The notes: a model not told the origin generated them from the letters alone. A DNA stretch of 64,000 nt from Mesostigma viride (GCA_009746045.1 RPFO01000648.1:402734-466733), one strand, 5' to 3'. Shown: positions 36,201 through 45,738, counted from the stretch's first letter. Translations and numbers: made by a program.

Positions 36201-36643
36201 TTATTTGATTTTCGTCTTGGAGTGGGCGATTGCGTGGAAGAAATCGGGAAAAATGTTGGGCCCCTGATTTTAAACAAAGATTGTGGCATTTCGCCGACCA
36301 AGTTCTGGCTCTCACGATGTTTCTATCTCTACACAACTGCATACTGCCAATGTTTTTCTTGCAGGATGCACGACCTGCTCGTACAGCTTCCGGTTCGCCT
36401 CCCACGCGTGCGGCCATGCTCGAGCGATCCGCCTGCACCGTGGCGCCCGCGTCCCCTCTCCGCAAGAGCATGCCCAGGGTGCGCTCCCCTGCATCTGATG
36501 CAGGTGGCACCATGTGCGTGATGTCGTCGCGCAACAACAAGAAAGGTGTCAAGGATGGGCAGGGGCGGGAGGTGTGTGTGATGGGACCAGCCGGGTTCCC
36601 TGTCAGGACGGCGGCATGCCATGGGATTGAGCCTCCCTGCTAA
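24260..36643 (+). CDS. Exostosin-like (GT47) glycosyltransferase with EGF-like modules
   Basis: Firm exons: 24260-25144, 26042-26114, 26985-27137, 28023-28283, 28851-28947, 29621-29712, 30438-30534, 31645-31747, 32882-33091, 34107-34265, 34853-34942, 35463-35684, 36365-36643; phases agree (906 aa without exon 10). Residues 3-26 are hydrophobic (signal peptide or anchor). Three EGF-like modules follow: Cys 37-65 ('CPEACTLHGTC...CPLGWGGADC'), then 'CPNNCHWHGYC...CFIGWVGRDC' and 'CPSNCQGPTRGVC...CRCKRGFFG'. The exostosin domain begins at about residue 427 ('AIYVYDLPP') and shows 'ADYFFLPI', 'LIILQHYG', 'DVLIPP', 'LTLFFSG', 'YASSVFCLGVEG', 'MGCIPVIIEE' and 'WDRFSLRLS'. GT47 enzymes add sugars to glycans or cell-wall polymers in the Golgi; the substrate here is unknown. 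A missing exon between 33,092 and 34,106 is likely, where 33661/33667-33955 is interrupted by a retro-insertion, so the locus may be damaged. Confidence 0.88.
27228..27908. repeat. 37-40-bp minisatellite, about 17 copies (GT47 intron 3)
   Basis: The unit is GGGCTTGGTGTTGTATCGGT followed by ACGGCCACCT and a variable TGTTGTTGTT or TGTGTGGTT spacer. It fills most of the intron between exons 3 and 4. The variable part is a short (TTG)n tract. Confidence 0.96.
28930..29016 (+). repeat. Duplicated 5' splice site of GT47 exon 5
   Basis: The 16-mer ATCCTGGGCTCCAGGT occurs at the true exon end (28,934-28,949, followed by AAGT) and again 64 bp downstream (28,998-29,013, followed by GCGC). The second copy is a plausible alternative donor. 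Confidence 0.8.
30531..30722 (+). repeat. 30-bp array starting at the 5' splice site of GT47 exon 7, seven donor-like sites
   Basis: The units (GGTTGGCGCGTGTGCAAGTA and variants, 28-30 bp) each end in GCAAGTGAGG or GCAAGTAAAA. The authentic donor is the first (GT at 30,535); copies lie at 30,563, 30,592, 30,622, 30,650, 30,680 and 30,710. The array therefore multiplies a donor-like sequence into the intron. Confidence 0.85.
30948..31050. repeat. 33-bp tandem repeat, three copies
   Basis: The unit CAGTCACAGCCCTTAGCCAA followed by GCTGCATGTTACC is repeated three times in the intron between GT47 exons 7 and 8. Confidence 0.92.
32751..32875 (+). repeat. (GT)n microsatellite abutting the exon 9 acceptor
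   Basis: A 120-bp TG/TTG tract runs to within a few bases of the acceptor 'GCATCGCAG' at 32,881. It replaces the usual C-rich tract, so length changes here could influence splicing of exon 9. Confidence 0.9.
33799..33897 (-). mobile_element. 99-bp 5'-truncated LINE-A 3' end with 10-bp TSD
   Basis: The segment matches the 3' terminus of the 41.7-kb element (TTAA tail, degenerate GACGTGAC hairpin, 'GGAGGGCGCCCTAGCTTCT'). It is flanked by the direct repeat CCTGCGAGAC at 33,789-33,798 and 33,898-33,907, the hallmark of target-primed insertion. It lies within the GT47 gene between exons 9 and 11, reversed to the gene. Confidence 0.85.
34238..34346 (+). repeat. 27-bp tandem units spanning the 5' splice site of GT47 exon 11
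   Basis: The exon end CAGTCGCTGCCCTTTGATGA followed by G|GTA is repeated after 27 bp, and more weakly after 54 bp. Candidate GT sites lie at 34,266, 34,293 and 34,320. The period is in frame; the second donor would add VMQSLPFNE. Confidence 0.85.
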
Positions 36644-36752
36644 GACGACACCAGGGTTGATGCCATATTTAAGTGCGATGCAATTATATATTAATTAAGA
36701 ACAGAACCTCCGTGGCGATGCAATATCATGCCATTATTCAGCCATTTTTGTC

Positions 36753-36769
36753 GGGGGGGGGGGGGGGGT
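36753..36769. repeat. G homopolymer run
   Basis: About 15 consecutive G bases lie downstream of the GT47 stop codon, probably in the 3' UTR or flank. Confidence 0.8.
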
Positions 36770-36932
36770 GTCCAGTGCGGAGGACCCTTCGATTGTTGCC
36801 CCAAGTGGAGATGGCAAGCAAGGCTTTTGATGGGGAAATTTTTAGTTCAGATTAATTAATTAGTTCTCACATAACTGCGGCACATGAGCATAAGTCCTCA
36901 GGGAAATGAATATGGGATGGGTTGGATGGATG

Positions 36933-37434
36933 TCAAGGAGACAACCAGCGCAGGCCAGAAATCGGGAGAATCCGGACCATGGTAGCTCGAGCCTGCCGTT
37001 ATCTTGTCCGCGTGTTCGAGTCGTTCAGGATGATGAAGATGAATGGTGATGGAAATGTGTATCCTTGTGCATTGAAATTATGGCTGGCTTACGTGTAGAG
37101 CGACTAGATGACCTAGACGGTGGGGCCGGAAACAGCATGCTTGATCAGGGCGTGTGTTTCGAGTCGGATGTAGCTATCAAGGAGACAACCAGCGTAGCTA
37201 TCAAGGAGACAACCAGCGCAGGCCAGAAATCGGGAGAATCCGGACCATGGTAGCTCGAGCCTGCCGTTATCTTGTCCGCGTGTTCGAGTCGTTCAGGATG
37301 ATGAATATGAATGGTGATGGAAATGTGTATCCGTGTGCATTGAAATTATGGCTGGCTTACGTGTAGAGCGACTAGATGACCTAGACGGTGGGGCCGGAAA
37401 CAGCATGCTTGATCAGGGCGTGTGTTTCGAGCTA
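36933..37434. repeat. 268-bp tandem duplication
   Basis: The segment starting TCAAGGAGACAACCAGCGCA at 36,933 recurs at 37,201 with very few differences over about 230 bp. A 24-bp stretch (TAGCTATCAAGGAGACAACC plus AGCG) is additionally duplicated at the junction (37,171-37,218). No gene is recognised in it. Confidence 0.9.
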
Positions 37435-37679
37435 GGGCGTATGTCTTGCTAGTTCCTAGTTACAGGGTTGCGGGCACCATGGCCCGAATCGCTATGCATG
37501 CATGCGAAACTTAGTCACACGTGGAGGCCCCGCCTACTACTGGGGGGTAGTGGCCTTCATTACTGTCTGCCACCTATCTTTACGCGTCATCTGCCTACTA
37601 GTCCATATTAGAGACAAACCAGGAGGTTCCCTGGTCGTGAGCCCGCCCCGGCGAGGGTAGCACATGTCCATGCCTGGCC

Positions 37680-37861
37680 TGGCTGCTGAGCCACGAGCGG
37701 ACATGGCTGATGGCGGTCAGAGCTCAGAACTTTTGCTTCTGAGCCTTATGCAAATTGAGTCGGACTACTTGCATCAGATTACTAAATTAATTAATTAAAC
37801 TCGTGCTCCTGTTGGGGAGTCACGGAGCACCGGAGTGCTTTTAATCCCTGTATGTGCACCA
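37680..37861 (+). mobile_element. Juxtaposed LINE fragments: LINE-A 5' end (+) and LINE-B 3' end (-)
   Basis: 37,680-37,782 matches the 5' end of the ORF1 elements (GAGCCACGAGCGGACATGGC and the following CAGAACTTTTGC region). After a TTAATTAATTAA junction, 37,797-37,861 matches the 3' end of the LINE-B family (GTGCTCC-GGGGAGTCACGGAGCAC hairpin, 'AGTGCTTTTAATCCCTGT'). Both pieces are truncated. Confidence 0.7.
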
Positions 37862-38214
37862 TGAAGCCCGCCCAGCCTGGGCGATATGTCCTCCCCTGGC
37901 GTGCCCCCGGCCGCGCGCGGCAGGGCCGCCACCCGTGGACTTTTCGTGATAGACTCGGCATGGACATGTGCTACACTAGACGTGACGGGCTCACCCCCGG
38001 GCAGCCTCCTGGTTTGTCTGTAATATGGAGGCAGATGGTGCGCAAGGATAGATGGCAAGTAGTGATGAAGGCGACCCCCCCAAGCCTGTGGGGGCTCCGC
38101 GTGTGACCAAGTATGGCATTCATAGCGACTCGGGCCGCGGTGCCCACACCCCTGTAACTAGGATCTAGATAGCTTATACCATCCATTCCATCCCATGTTC
38201 CCCTCCCACTGAGG

Positions 38215-38270
38215 ACTTATGCTCACGTGACGCAGTCACGTGTCTATTAATTAATTAATTAATGTGCACA
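38215..38270 (+). mobile_element. LINE-A 3' terminus with hairpin and TTAA tail
   Basis: CACGTGACGCAGTCACGTG (an 8-bp stem with a 3-nt loop) is followed by five TTAA units, exactly as at the 3' end of the 41.7-kb element. Sequence upstream does not match, so only the last few tens of bases are recognisable. Confidence 0.65.
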
Positions 38271-38274
38271 ACAG

Positions 38275-38650
38275 GGAAAAAAAAATTATAACATGCCTCC
38301 GTTGGGAGATCATGTAGCACATATTCCTTGCTGGATGGGTGGAGGTGGAGGAAGCCGCGTAATCGAACTAACCTAACTCTAAGCTATCTAGTCTAGAAAA
38401 TCCTAACTACACTACTCAGCAAAACGCCCCTTCCTCTTGGGGGGGGGTGGCTTGCCCACAGGGGCTGGCGTGTGAGCCTGGACAACTTCTGCCACCGCTT
38501 CTTGTTCTGCATGGCAGTCCAAAGAAAGAGAGGGAGTGGATGCGGTGTTCAAACTGAGCTGGGACCACTAGGTCGGCCAGCAACATCTGGATGTAGTTCA
38601 TGGCAGGTTTACCTAGCTTCCTGGGAATGTCCTTGGGGCCAGGCCAGGTC
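38275..38650 (-). pseudogene. LINE-C 3' end with C-terminal ORF fragment
   Basis: On the minus strand, peptides 'PRKLGKPAMNY', 'QMLLADLVVPAQFEHRIHSL' and the end of the ORF are followed by a 3' UTR whose last bases match those at 59.45 kb and 2.7 kb. Relative to the plus-strand copy at 59,130-59,362 this one has frameshifts. The protein family is not recognised beyond being part of a repeated element. Confidence 0.65.
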
Positions 38651-39209
38651 AAGATATATGCCGCCCTGGTTGGCCAAGCCGCTGGGGGCCGGCCAGACCA
38701 AGGGCGGTGTTGACCTGGCTGGTGCGAGCAAGATGTCCTACAAATGCTATCCTACGCTGCCTAATCTCCTCTGAAATAAGGGGCATACCCTGTTACAAAG
38801 ACTCTAATGACCAATGCTTGGAAAACTCTACAATCAGGACCTGTCGGAGCATCCTGTAAACCGTGCCGTCTAGCTTAGCCGCCAGTGTGTCTGTGAGTGT
38901 CCACACCTCGGCGTCATACGCCGGGTTGGCAAATACGTGTGCGGGGTATAGTACGCAGACCTAAAATACGCGTATTATACCTGGGGGGTGTAAAATACGT
39001 GGCGGTAAAATACGCGACAGTTTTTGTGGTCCAATTGTCAGTCACCCAATTAGCACGCTCCTTGATGATGGTCATGCAGTTATTGCAACTGAAATTTGGT
39101 GTATATGCTTATTTATTAACATCTTCCATTTATGCCCTGGAATCCTATCTGATTATGATTTGTTAAATGCAGGGGGGAGCAGGCTGCAACGGGAATAGTA
39201 AGGAATCAA

Positions 39210-39839
39210 TTAATTAATTGATTGTAAGGAAAGCCATCCACTATATAATGCATGAGAGGACATAAGACACAACTTCCGAGAAGGAGGGGTGACGTGCCCT
39301 CCTTTGTACTGGATCATGCCGGCCACCATCTGCTTGAAAGAGGCGCTCTCAGCCGCATTGAAGGCAATGCCGTTCTCGATAAAAAATTCGGCAGCCAGCA
39401 GCTGGACACCTTTCTCGTCGACGGGAACCAGCCCTTTGGTGATGCTCAGCTGGCCTTTGCTGGGAACCGACGACAAGTCAGCCGGCGCAGCCCCTCCCAT
39501 CTCCGCCATGGCCCTGTTCAAATTGTGCTGCTTCTTGGCGTCTGACTTCTGCAACTTGTTGTTAGCAATCCTGAGAAACCTGCTCCGGATATTCGGTGGA
39601 ATTTTGTCGCAGGGTAACATCCCTTCCCCTGTGATTCCGGCAAAGTGTGCACGGACTCGGAATACGCTGATTGCCCCCGCCCCGTATGAGAACTTCTTGT
39701 TGCAAAATGAGCAGAACTTATTCGACACAAACTGTGTTTTGTTACTAACAGCATCTGTGACTGCTTCTTTCTTCTCGAGAACCAAATCCCATTCAGGCCC
39801 TTTCTTCTTCATGGCTGCAAATCGAAAATGGCTGCACAC
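39210..39839 (-). pseudogene. hAT-family transposase, N-terminal fragment (BED finger plus start of DUF659-like region)
   Basis: The 209-residue ORF contains a BED-type zinc finger: 'CSFCNKKFSYGAGAISVFRV' then 'RAHFAGITGEGMLPCDKIPP' (CxxC, then H and C). Further on is 'FFIENGIAFNAAESASFKQM', which fits the 'FFxENGIPFNxxxSxSF' block of plant-type hAT transposases with DUF659. hAT enzymes cut and paste DNA using a DDE/RNase H core and a C-terminal dimerisation domain. Neither is present, since the frame stops at 39,210 beside an AATTAATTAATT tract. The fragment is about a third of the usual 600-700 residues, so it is inactive. No terminal inverted repeats were identified. Confidence 0.8.
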
Positions 39840-40179
39840 TGTCGCACAGTCGCACTGGCCTCGTCGTCGCTATATTGCATTACACCGTCAGTAGCACAGC
39901 TGGCATTTGCTGGCACACTGTTATTATGCGTTATGTACCTAGTCCTAGCTGTCTCCTACCGGCCAAACATTTTGCAAGGCTTGCGCTTTATGAAAAGAAC
40001 TGTACGCATCTACTTCTAGTAGTAAAAATCTCAACTGTGCAGTGAGCGCGCCGCGCCCAGAACCTGGGCACCGCGCCAGTGCCCGCTGCCCGCTGGTACC
40101 CCCGAAAAATTCTAATAAGTCCAAACCGCGTAGTCTGAAGTAAAGTACGCGTATAATACGCGGAGGCCTAAAATATGCT

Positions 40180-40795
40180 TTATCCTGCATTTTTTCGCAT
40201 CCGTATGGCGTACAGACCAACCCGGGTCATACGTAAGAACCGTGAGGACGAGGACCTTGAAGAGCATGCGCTTGCGGTGCTCGCCCACGCCCTTGGAGCG
40301 CCAGTAGGTCGGTTGAGCGAACGGAGCCTGTCCCAGGCCAGGCCGATGCGGATGTCCACATCGTCGGCGGTGTCAGGGAGCATGGTCCCCAACAGTTTGA
40401 CGCGGTCACGGAACGGGACCTCCGTCCCGTCGAGCAGGCGCGGCAGCGGTGGGTGACTGGAGGCCCCAATCACCATCGCCTCAGTTTTGACACTAATCTC
40501 CAACCCCACCGCCCTCACCTCCAAGCCCAGACAGTCCAGCCAGGTCTGAATGTGCTCGGGGCGCGCGATGAGGGTGGTGTCGTCCGCATAAATCAGGTCG
40601 GCCAGGTGGTAGCCAGTGCCAACCCCGCCGCCGGCTCGCGCTCGTTAAGGATGTCCAAGCCGGGCTCAATCAAACCAGCAGTAAAGCGCGCACGTGCCCG
40701 GCGCATGACGTGATCCAGGACAATAATGAACAGATATGGGGACAGGACACAACCTTGCCACACCCCGTGGTGAAGGGGGAATGGTGGGGTGGTGC
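40180..40795 (-). pseudogene. LINE reverse transcriptase fragment (frameshifted)
   Basis: The minus strand encodes 'HHGVWQGCVLSPYLFIIVLD' (the RT block with QGxxLSP), then after a frameshift near 40,610 'LADLIYADDTTLIARPEHI' with the catalytic YADD. This is followed by 'LEISVKTEAMVIG' and 'VPFRDRVKLLGTMLPDT', typical of non-LTR ORF2 palm and thumb. It is cut off at 40,180 and abuts LINE-B 3' sequence at about 40,800. It is non-functional but shows that an autonomous LINE existed in this genome. Confidence 0.85.
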
Positions 40796-40799
40796 CTTC

Positions 40800-41025
40800 C
40801 GCACTACAGGAAGTGCTTTTAATCCCTGTGTGTGCACAACAGGAAGAAAGGGCAGAGACCCCCTTTCTCCTTCAGTGCCACAGCAGCAGAGGCATATGCC
40901 ACAGCAGCAAGGACACGATAGACGATCCGGCAAGTTCTGTGGGTGCAATAAGACCCATGTGAGCATATCATAACAAGGAGCGTGGGCAAGTAATCTGATC
41001 ATCATAGCCAGGACGTAGCATGGCT
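40800..41025 (-). mobile_element. LINE-B 3'-UTR fragment
   Basis: This segment matches the insertion at 42,085-42,374 (for example 'AAGTGCTTTTAATCCCTGTG', 'GGGTGCAATAAGACCCATGT' and 'GGAGCGTGGGCAAGTAATCT') but lacks its terminal hairpin and TTAA tail, which are replaced by the RT fragment. It is the same orientation as the 42-kb copy. Confidence 0.75.
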
Positions 41026-42084
41026 GTACAACTAGGGCTATAAGCTAAGGCTATGGCTGGTTGTGTACCGTGCGTTAGCGGTGCATGTGACTAGGTATGG
41101 TGGCACGGCTAGGCAAACATTCTAGGCATGGCTGCCATGGCGGCAGTGACTACCAATTAATAATTACAAGCTAAGGCTGTTCTTGCATCAGATGCGTCTT
41201 TTCAAGACGCATCTGCTAGTATAATCGGTTACGGCTGTAACGCAGTATTTTGCCAGTGCCACCAAAACGCAGCCTCGACAAACAAATCGAGCTGCTGTCG
41301 ACAGCAGCTCGTCCGACATCAATTCCTGCGGACGCCAACCCACTCATCGCGCTGATCCCAGCTCTCCCCCCGGGTCTGCCTCCCTCGACGCAATGCTCGA
41401 TCTACACCAAACTCATCGCCCATTCCAAAGAAAACCCGAACTTCCCATACCAAATGGGATGTCCGCCGCTTCGGCGCCGACCAGCGGGATTTTTGCATCT
41501 TGGAAATCTTTACGTTCGCGAAGGAACAATGTGACGATGTTATCAAGTTCCTGGCCCGCCATGACGAACTTTTTCTGAGCTACTCCTGGCGACAAGGTCA
41601 CCAAGCCCAACTGGGAATGGCTGCATGCGCTTCAAGAACCGGAGGTGTACTTGAAGGCAGTCATCATGTGCAGCTACCTGCGCTGCGACGCCCAGGACTT
41701 AATTAATTAATTAATAATTAATAAGCACGTGACTGCGTCACGTGGTGGGTGCCAATACAGAGCTAGTAAAGGAACCTTCAACCCTATATACACAGCGAGG
41801 AGGGAGGGCGCCCTAGCTTCTCTCACTGCCGCAAGTGGGCAGGCCACAGAGCGCTCTCTCCACAGCATGGTGCATGCCGGGGCGCAACACTGTGGGTGCA
41901 ATACAACCAGTGCAATACCATAGGTAGGCTGACGCATAGCTTATGCTACAAAGGTGAGGTTGGCTCAAGCAAGACGTCGGCTAAGGCGCAAGCTGATGAC
42001 CACAAGGTGCCAGAGCTAATTGAAGGTACTATAACGCTGTGCGCTAATATCATTTCAAGTGCTGTCAAGCCTAAGCTATCCCAT

Positions 42085-42374
42085 TAATTAATTAATTAAT
42101 TGAACACGTGCTCCCGTTGGGGAGTCACGGAGCACCGAAGTGCTTTTGATCCCTGTGTGTGCACAACAGGAGAAAGGGCAGAGACCCCCAGTCTCCTTCA
42201 TGCCTAAGGCATGCCACAGCTGCATTCGGGCACGCTAGCTAAACGGACACGCTAACCGGATCCGGCAATCTGTGGGTGCAATAAGACCCATGTGAGCATG
42301 GCATAACAAGGAGCGTGGGCAAGTAATCTGATCATATTAGCCAGGAGGACGTTAAGCATGATCAAGGACGGAGC
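42085..42374 (-). mobile_element. 290-bp LINE-B 3'-end insertion with 12-bp TSD
   Basis: The sequence is bounded by AAGCTATCCCAT at 42,073-42,084 and 42,375-42,386. The uninterrupted equivalent of this site is present in the host copy at about 45,215-45,245 (minus sense), so the empty site is visible in the same window. The insert ends in the GTGCTCC...GGGAGCAC hairpin and TTAA units. It has no ORF; it is either a 5'-truncated LINE or a SINE sharing the LINE 3' end. Confidence 0.9.
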
Positions 42375-42424
42375 AAGCTATCCCATAATCGATTGCCCCC
42401 ATCTAGACAACTAGCTTGAGTGCT

Positions 42425-43927
42425 CTATCCCCGGCCGGAGGAGCCCGGGGTGGCTTCCACAGTTTCTTGTTGACATAAAGGTCCCCGCCCCGCCAGTTCA
42501 CTTGGGGCTTCTCGGGGTTGGTCTTGTGGCGGATGTAGTCGATCGGGCCACTGATCGCGGCTTTGCTGCTGCTGGGCTGGCGTCAGGTCGTCGTCAAGCG
42601 ACCAGGAGGTGTTCACCAGCTTCTTGCGGCGAGAGAGGCCGGAACCGAACTCGGGCTGTGATGTCGCTGAAGGTGACGGGACCACTGGAGGGGGCCCAGC
42701 CTTGTCCCGTGGATGGGGCAGGCGGTAGGCGCCCTGCAGCCGTGTCGCACCTGCATGGCAGCTCCATGCACGCCAAGAGTTGTTTCTTCAGCTCGTCGAG
42801 AAGAGAGTCTGGGGTCTCCTCCGGCTGCATGTCGAAGCGCCTGAGGATGACCCGGCAGCGGCGACGGTCGAGGTCAGCGGCCTCACGGCGCGTGTCTTCC
42901 AGCTTAATTCTGGAGCTTGGTGGTGATGGCGGTCGTGTTAGAGGTTGCCTGGCTCTTGAGCAGGTCAGCCCAGGAAGCGCGAGTCGAGCCGGGTCATCGC
43001 CGGCCCTATACCAGCAGGTTGGGCGGCGATGGTGACCGTTCGCTCGGCAATCTCGGGGACCTGCGTGGCCAGGGCGTCTACCTTGGTGGCAACTGTCTCA
43101 AGTTTCACGGTGCCTTCAGGCTGACTCGGCCTTCCACCTGGTTAAGGCGGGTGGTCACAGTGGCTGACTGGCTGTGTCCGGGCTCGGAAACTTTGGTGGC
43201 AATGTGCTCTTGCGTAGCAGCAAACTGAGGCTGGATCTTAAGTGCGACTCTGGCTTCAATGTTGTTGACCTTGGCCGAGAGAGTGTTGAGTGGGCCGTCA
43301 GGCGCGTTCAGGGCGGCGAGCTGCGCTCAGCCATCGGCGCCAGCTGCTCCGCCACTTTAGCTCGGATCCAGAGTCCGTGCTGGGGATCGAGGTGCCGCTC
43401 TGCGAGGATGCTACAGCTGCTGTGGCTGCCCGTCTGGGCTCGTACAGGAGCTAGGCTCCTGAGGCCAGCGTAGCCAATGTGGGTGATGTCCTGGGCATCG
43501 CAGCGCAGGTAGCTGCACATGATGACTGCCTTCAAGTACGCCTCCGGTTCTTGAAGCAGCCATTCCCAGTTGGGCTTGGTGACCTTGTCGCCAGGGGTAG
43601 GCAGAAAAAGTTCGTCATGGCGGGCCCGGAACTTGATAACATCGTCACAATGTTCCTTCGTGAACGTAAATATTTCCAAGATGCAAAAATCCCGCTGGCC
43701 GGCGCCGAAGCGGCGGACATCCCATTTGGTTTGGGAAGTTCGGGTTTTCTTGGGAATGGGCGACGAATTTGGTGTAGAGCATCGAAGGCAGACCTGGGGG
43801 GAGATCGAGCTGGGATCAGCGCGAGAGGGTTGGCGTCCGCAGGAGTTGATGTCGCACGTGCTGCTGTCGACGGGAATGCCGACAGCAGCTCGATGTGTTT
43901 GTCAAGGGCGCTGCGTTTTGGTGGCAT
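42425..43927 (-). pseudogene. ORF1 of the nested LINE-A element (frameshifted)
   Basis: It starts 'MPPKRSALDKHIELLS' at 43,927, shifts frame to 'EIFTFTKEHCDDVIKFRARH' and 'YLKAVIMCSYLRCDAQDI', continues through the coiled-coil region and ends 'SLDDDLTPAQQQQSRDQWPD'. That last part aligns with 'TLDDDLTLAQQQRRRELWPT' of the intact ORF1 at 3.1-4.5 kb. At least two frameshifts separate these pieces. Confidence 0.8.
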
Positions 43928-45698
43928 AATTTTGCAAAATACTGCGTTACAGCCGTAACCGATTATACTACCAGATGCGTCTTGAAACGACGCATCTGAT
44001 GCAAGTAGCTCGACTAAATTTGGGGCTCAGACGCAAAAGTTCTGAGCTCCGCCGTCAGCCATGTCCGCTCGTGGCTCGTGGCTCGTGGCTTGGTGTGTGC
44101 GGCTGCGATGAGCCCAGGACTTCACCCAGATTAATTGGCTGGTAACGCTGGCCTCAGGAGCCTCCTGTACGAGCGCAGACGGGCAGCCACAGCAGCTGTA
44201 GCATCCTCGCAGAGCGGCACCTCCCCCAGCACGGACTCCATCTGAGCTGCAGTGGCGGAGCAGCTGCATGGCGCCGATGGCTGAGCGCAGCTCGCCGCCC
44301 TGAACGCGCCTGACGGCCCACTCAACACTCTCTCGGCCAAGGTCAACAACATTGAAGCCAGAGTCGCACTTAAGATCCAGCCTCAGTTTGCTGCTACGCA
44401 AGAGCACATTGCCACCAAAGTTTCCGAGCCCGGACACAGCCAGTCAGCCTCTGTGACCACCCGCCTTAACCAGGTGGAAGGCCGAGTCAGCCAAGGCACC
44501 GTGAAACTTGAGGCAGTTGCTACCAAGGTAGACGCCCTGGCCACGCAGGTCCCCGAGATCGCCGAGCGAACGGCCACCATCACCGCCCAACCTGCTGGTA
44601 GGGCCAGCGATGACCCCTCGACTTGCGCCTCCTGGGCTGCCCTGCTCAAGAGCCAGGCAACCTCTACCACCACCGCCATCACCACCAAGCTCCAGGAGCT
44701 GGAAGAGACACGCCGCGCCGCCGCGAGGCCGCTGACCGCGACCGTCGCCGCTGCCGGGTCATCCTCAGGCGCTTCGACATGCAGCCGGAGGAGACCCCAG
44801 ACTCTCTTCTCGACGAGCTGAAGAAACAACTCTTGGCGTGCATGGAGCTGCCATGCAGGTGCGACACGGCTGCAGGGCGCCTACCGCCTGCCCCATCCAC
44901 GGGACAAGGCTGGGCCCCCTCCAGTGGTCCTCACCTTCAGCGACGTCATCACAGCCCGAGTTCGGTTCCTCTCTCGTCGCAAGAAGCTGGTGAACACCTC
45001 CTGGTCGCTTGACGACGACCTGACGCCAGCCCAGCAGCAGCAAAGCCGCGATCAGTGGCCCGATCGACTACATCCGCCACAAGACCAACCCCGAGAAGCC
45101 CCAAGTGAACTGGCGGGGCGGGGACCTTTATGTCAACAAGAAACTGTGGAAGCCACCCCGGGCTCCTCCGGCCGGGGATAGAGCACTCAAGCTAGTTGTC
45201 TACATGGGGGCAATCGATTATGGGATAGCTTAGACAGCACTTGAAATGATTATATTATGATTACTACAGCGCACAGTGTTATAGTACCTTCAATTAGCTC
45301 TGGCAGGCCTTGTGGCCGTCAGCTTGCGCCTGAGTCCACGTCTTGAGCCCACCAGTCACCTTTGTCGCATAAGCTATGCGTCAGCCTACCTATGGTATTG
45401 CATTGGTTGTATTGCACCCATAGTGTTGCGCCCCGGCACCATGCTGTGGAGAGAGCGCTCTGTGGCCTGCCCACTTGCGGCAGTAAGAGAAGCTAGGGCG
45501 CCCTCCCTCCTCGTTGTGTATAAAGGGTTGAAGGTTCCTTTACTTTGTATTGGCACCCATGTGACGCAGTCACGTGCTTATGAATAAATCCTTATTAATC
45601 CGAAGCCTATCGCGGAAAGTCCACGGTGAGTATTAGTTCAGATGATAAACCTATATCTAGCTATTGTCCGTAACATCTATTTTCATGTGTGAGACATA

Positions 45699-45718
45699 TT
45701 ACATGCCTTTCATTTACA
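45699..45718 (-). promoter_or_regulatory. Two TGTAA polyadenylation-signal motifs after RAD9
   Basis: On the transcript strand TGTAA occurs at 45,718-45,714 and 45,703-45,699, about 20 and 35 bases after the stop codon. TGTAA is the usual poly(A) signal in chlorophyte algae. Such a short 3' UTR would be unusual, so one of them may be fortuitous. Confidence 0.45.
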
Positions 45719-45738
45719 AGATGCCTGACAAAAAGTTG

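Larger units (their letters stand above)
41701..44111 (-). mobile_element. Nested full-length ORF1-only LINE-A element
   Basis: This minus-strand element runs from GAGCCACGAGCCACGAG motifs at about 44,070-44,090 through ORF1 (43,927-42,425) to a 3' tail of TTAA units at 41,701-41,722, preceded by the hairpin CACGTGAC-TGC-GTCACGTG. It is flanked by the 11-bp TSD GCCCAGGACTT. Subtracting a later 302-bp insertion, it is about 2.1 kb, with only 420 bp between the ORF1 stop and the tail and no ORF2. Confidence 0.87.
41182..45595 (+). mobile_element. Host LINE-A copy split by a nested insertion
   Basis: The parts 41,182-41,700 (5' region and ORF1 N-terminus) and 44,112-45,595 (rest of ORF1 and 3' end) form one plus-strand element once the minus-strand element 41,701-44,111 is removed. 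The 11-bp sequence GCCCAGGACTT is duplicated at the break (41,690-41,700 and 44,112-44,122). The ORF1 start is GTG instead of ATG, and frames are broken, so it was old when hit. Coiled-coil segments such as 'KVSEPGHSQSASVTTRLNQV' are readable at 44.4 kb. The 3' end carries the CATGTGAC-GCA-GTCACGTG hairpin near 45,565. Confidence 0.85.
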
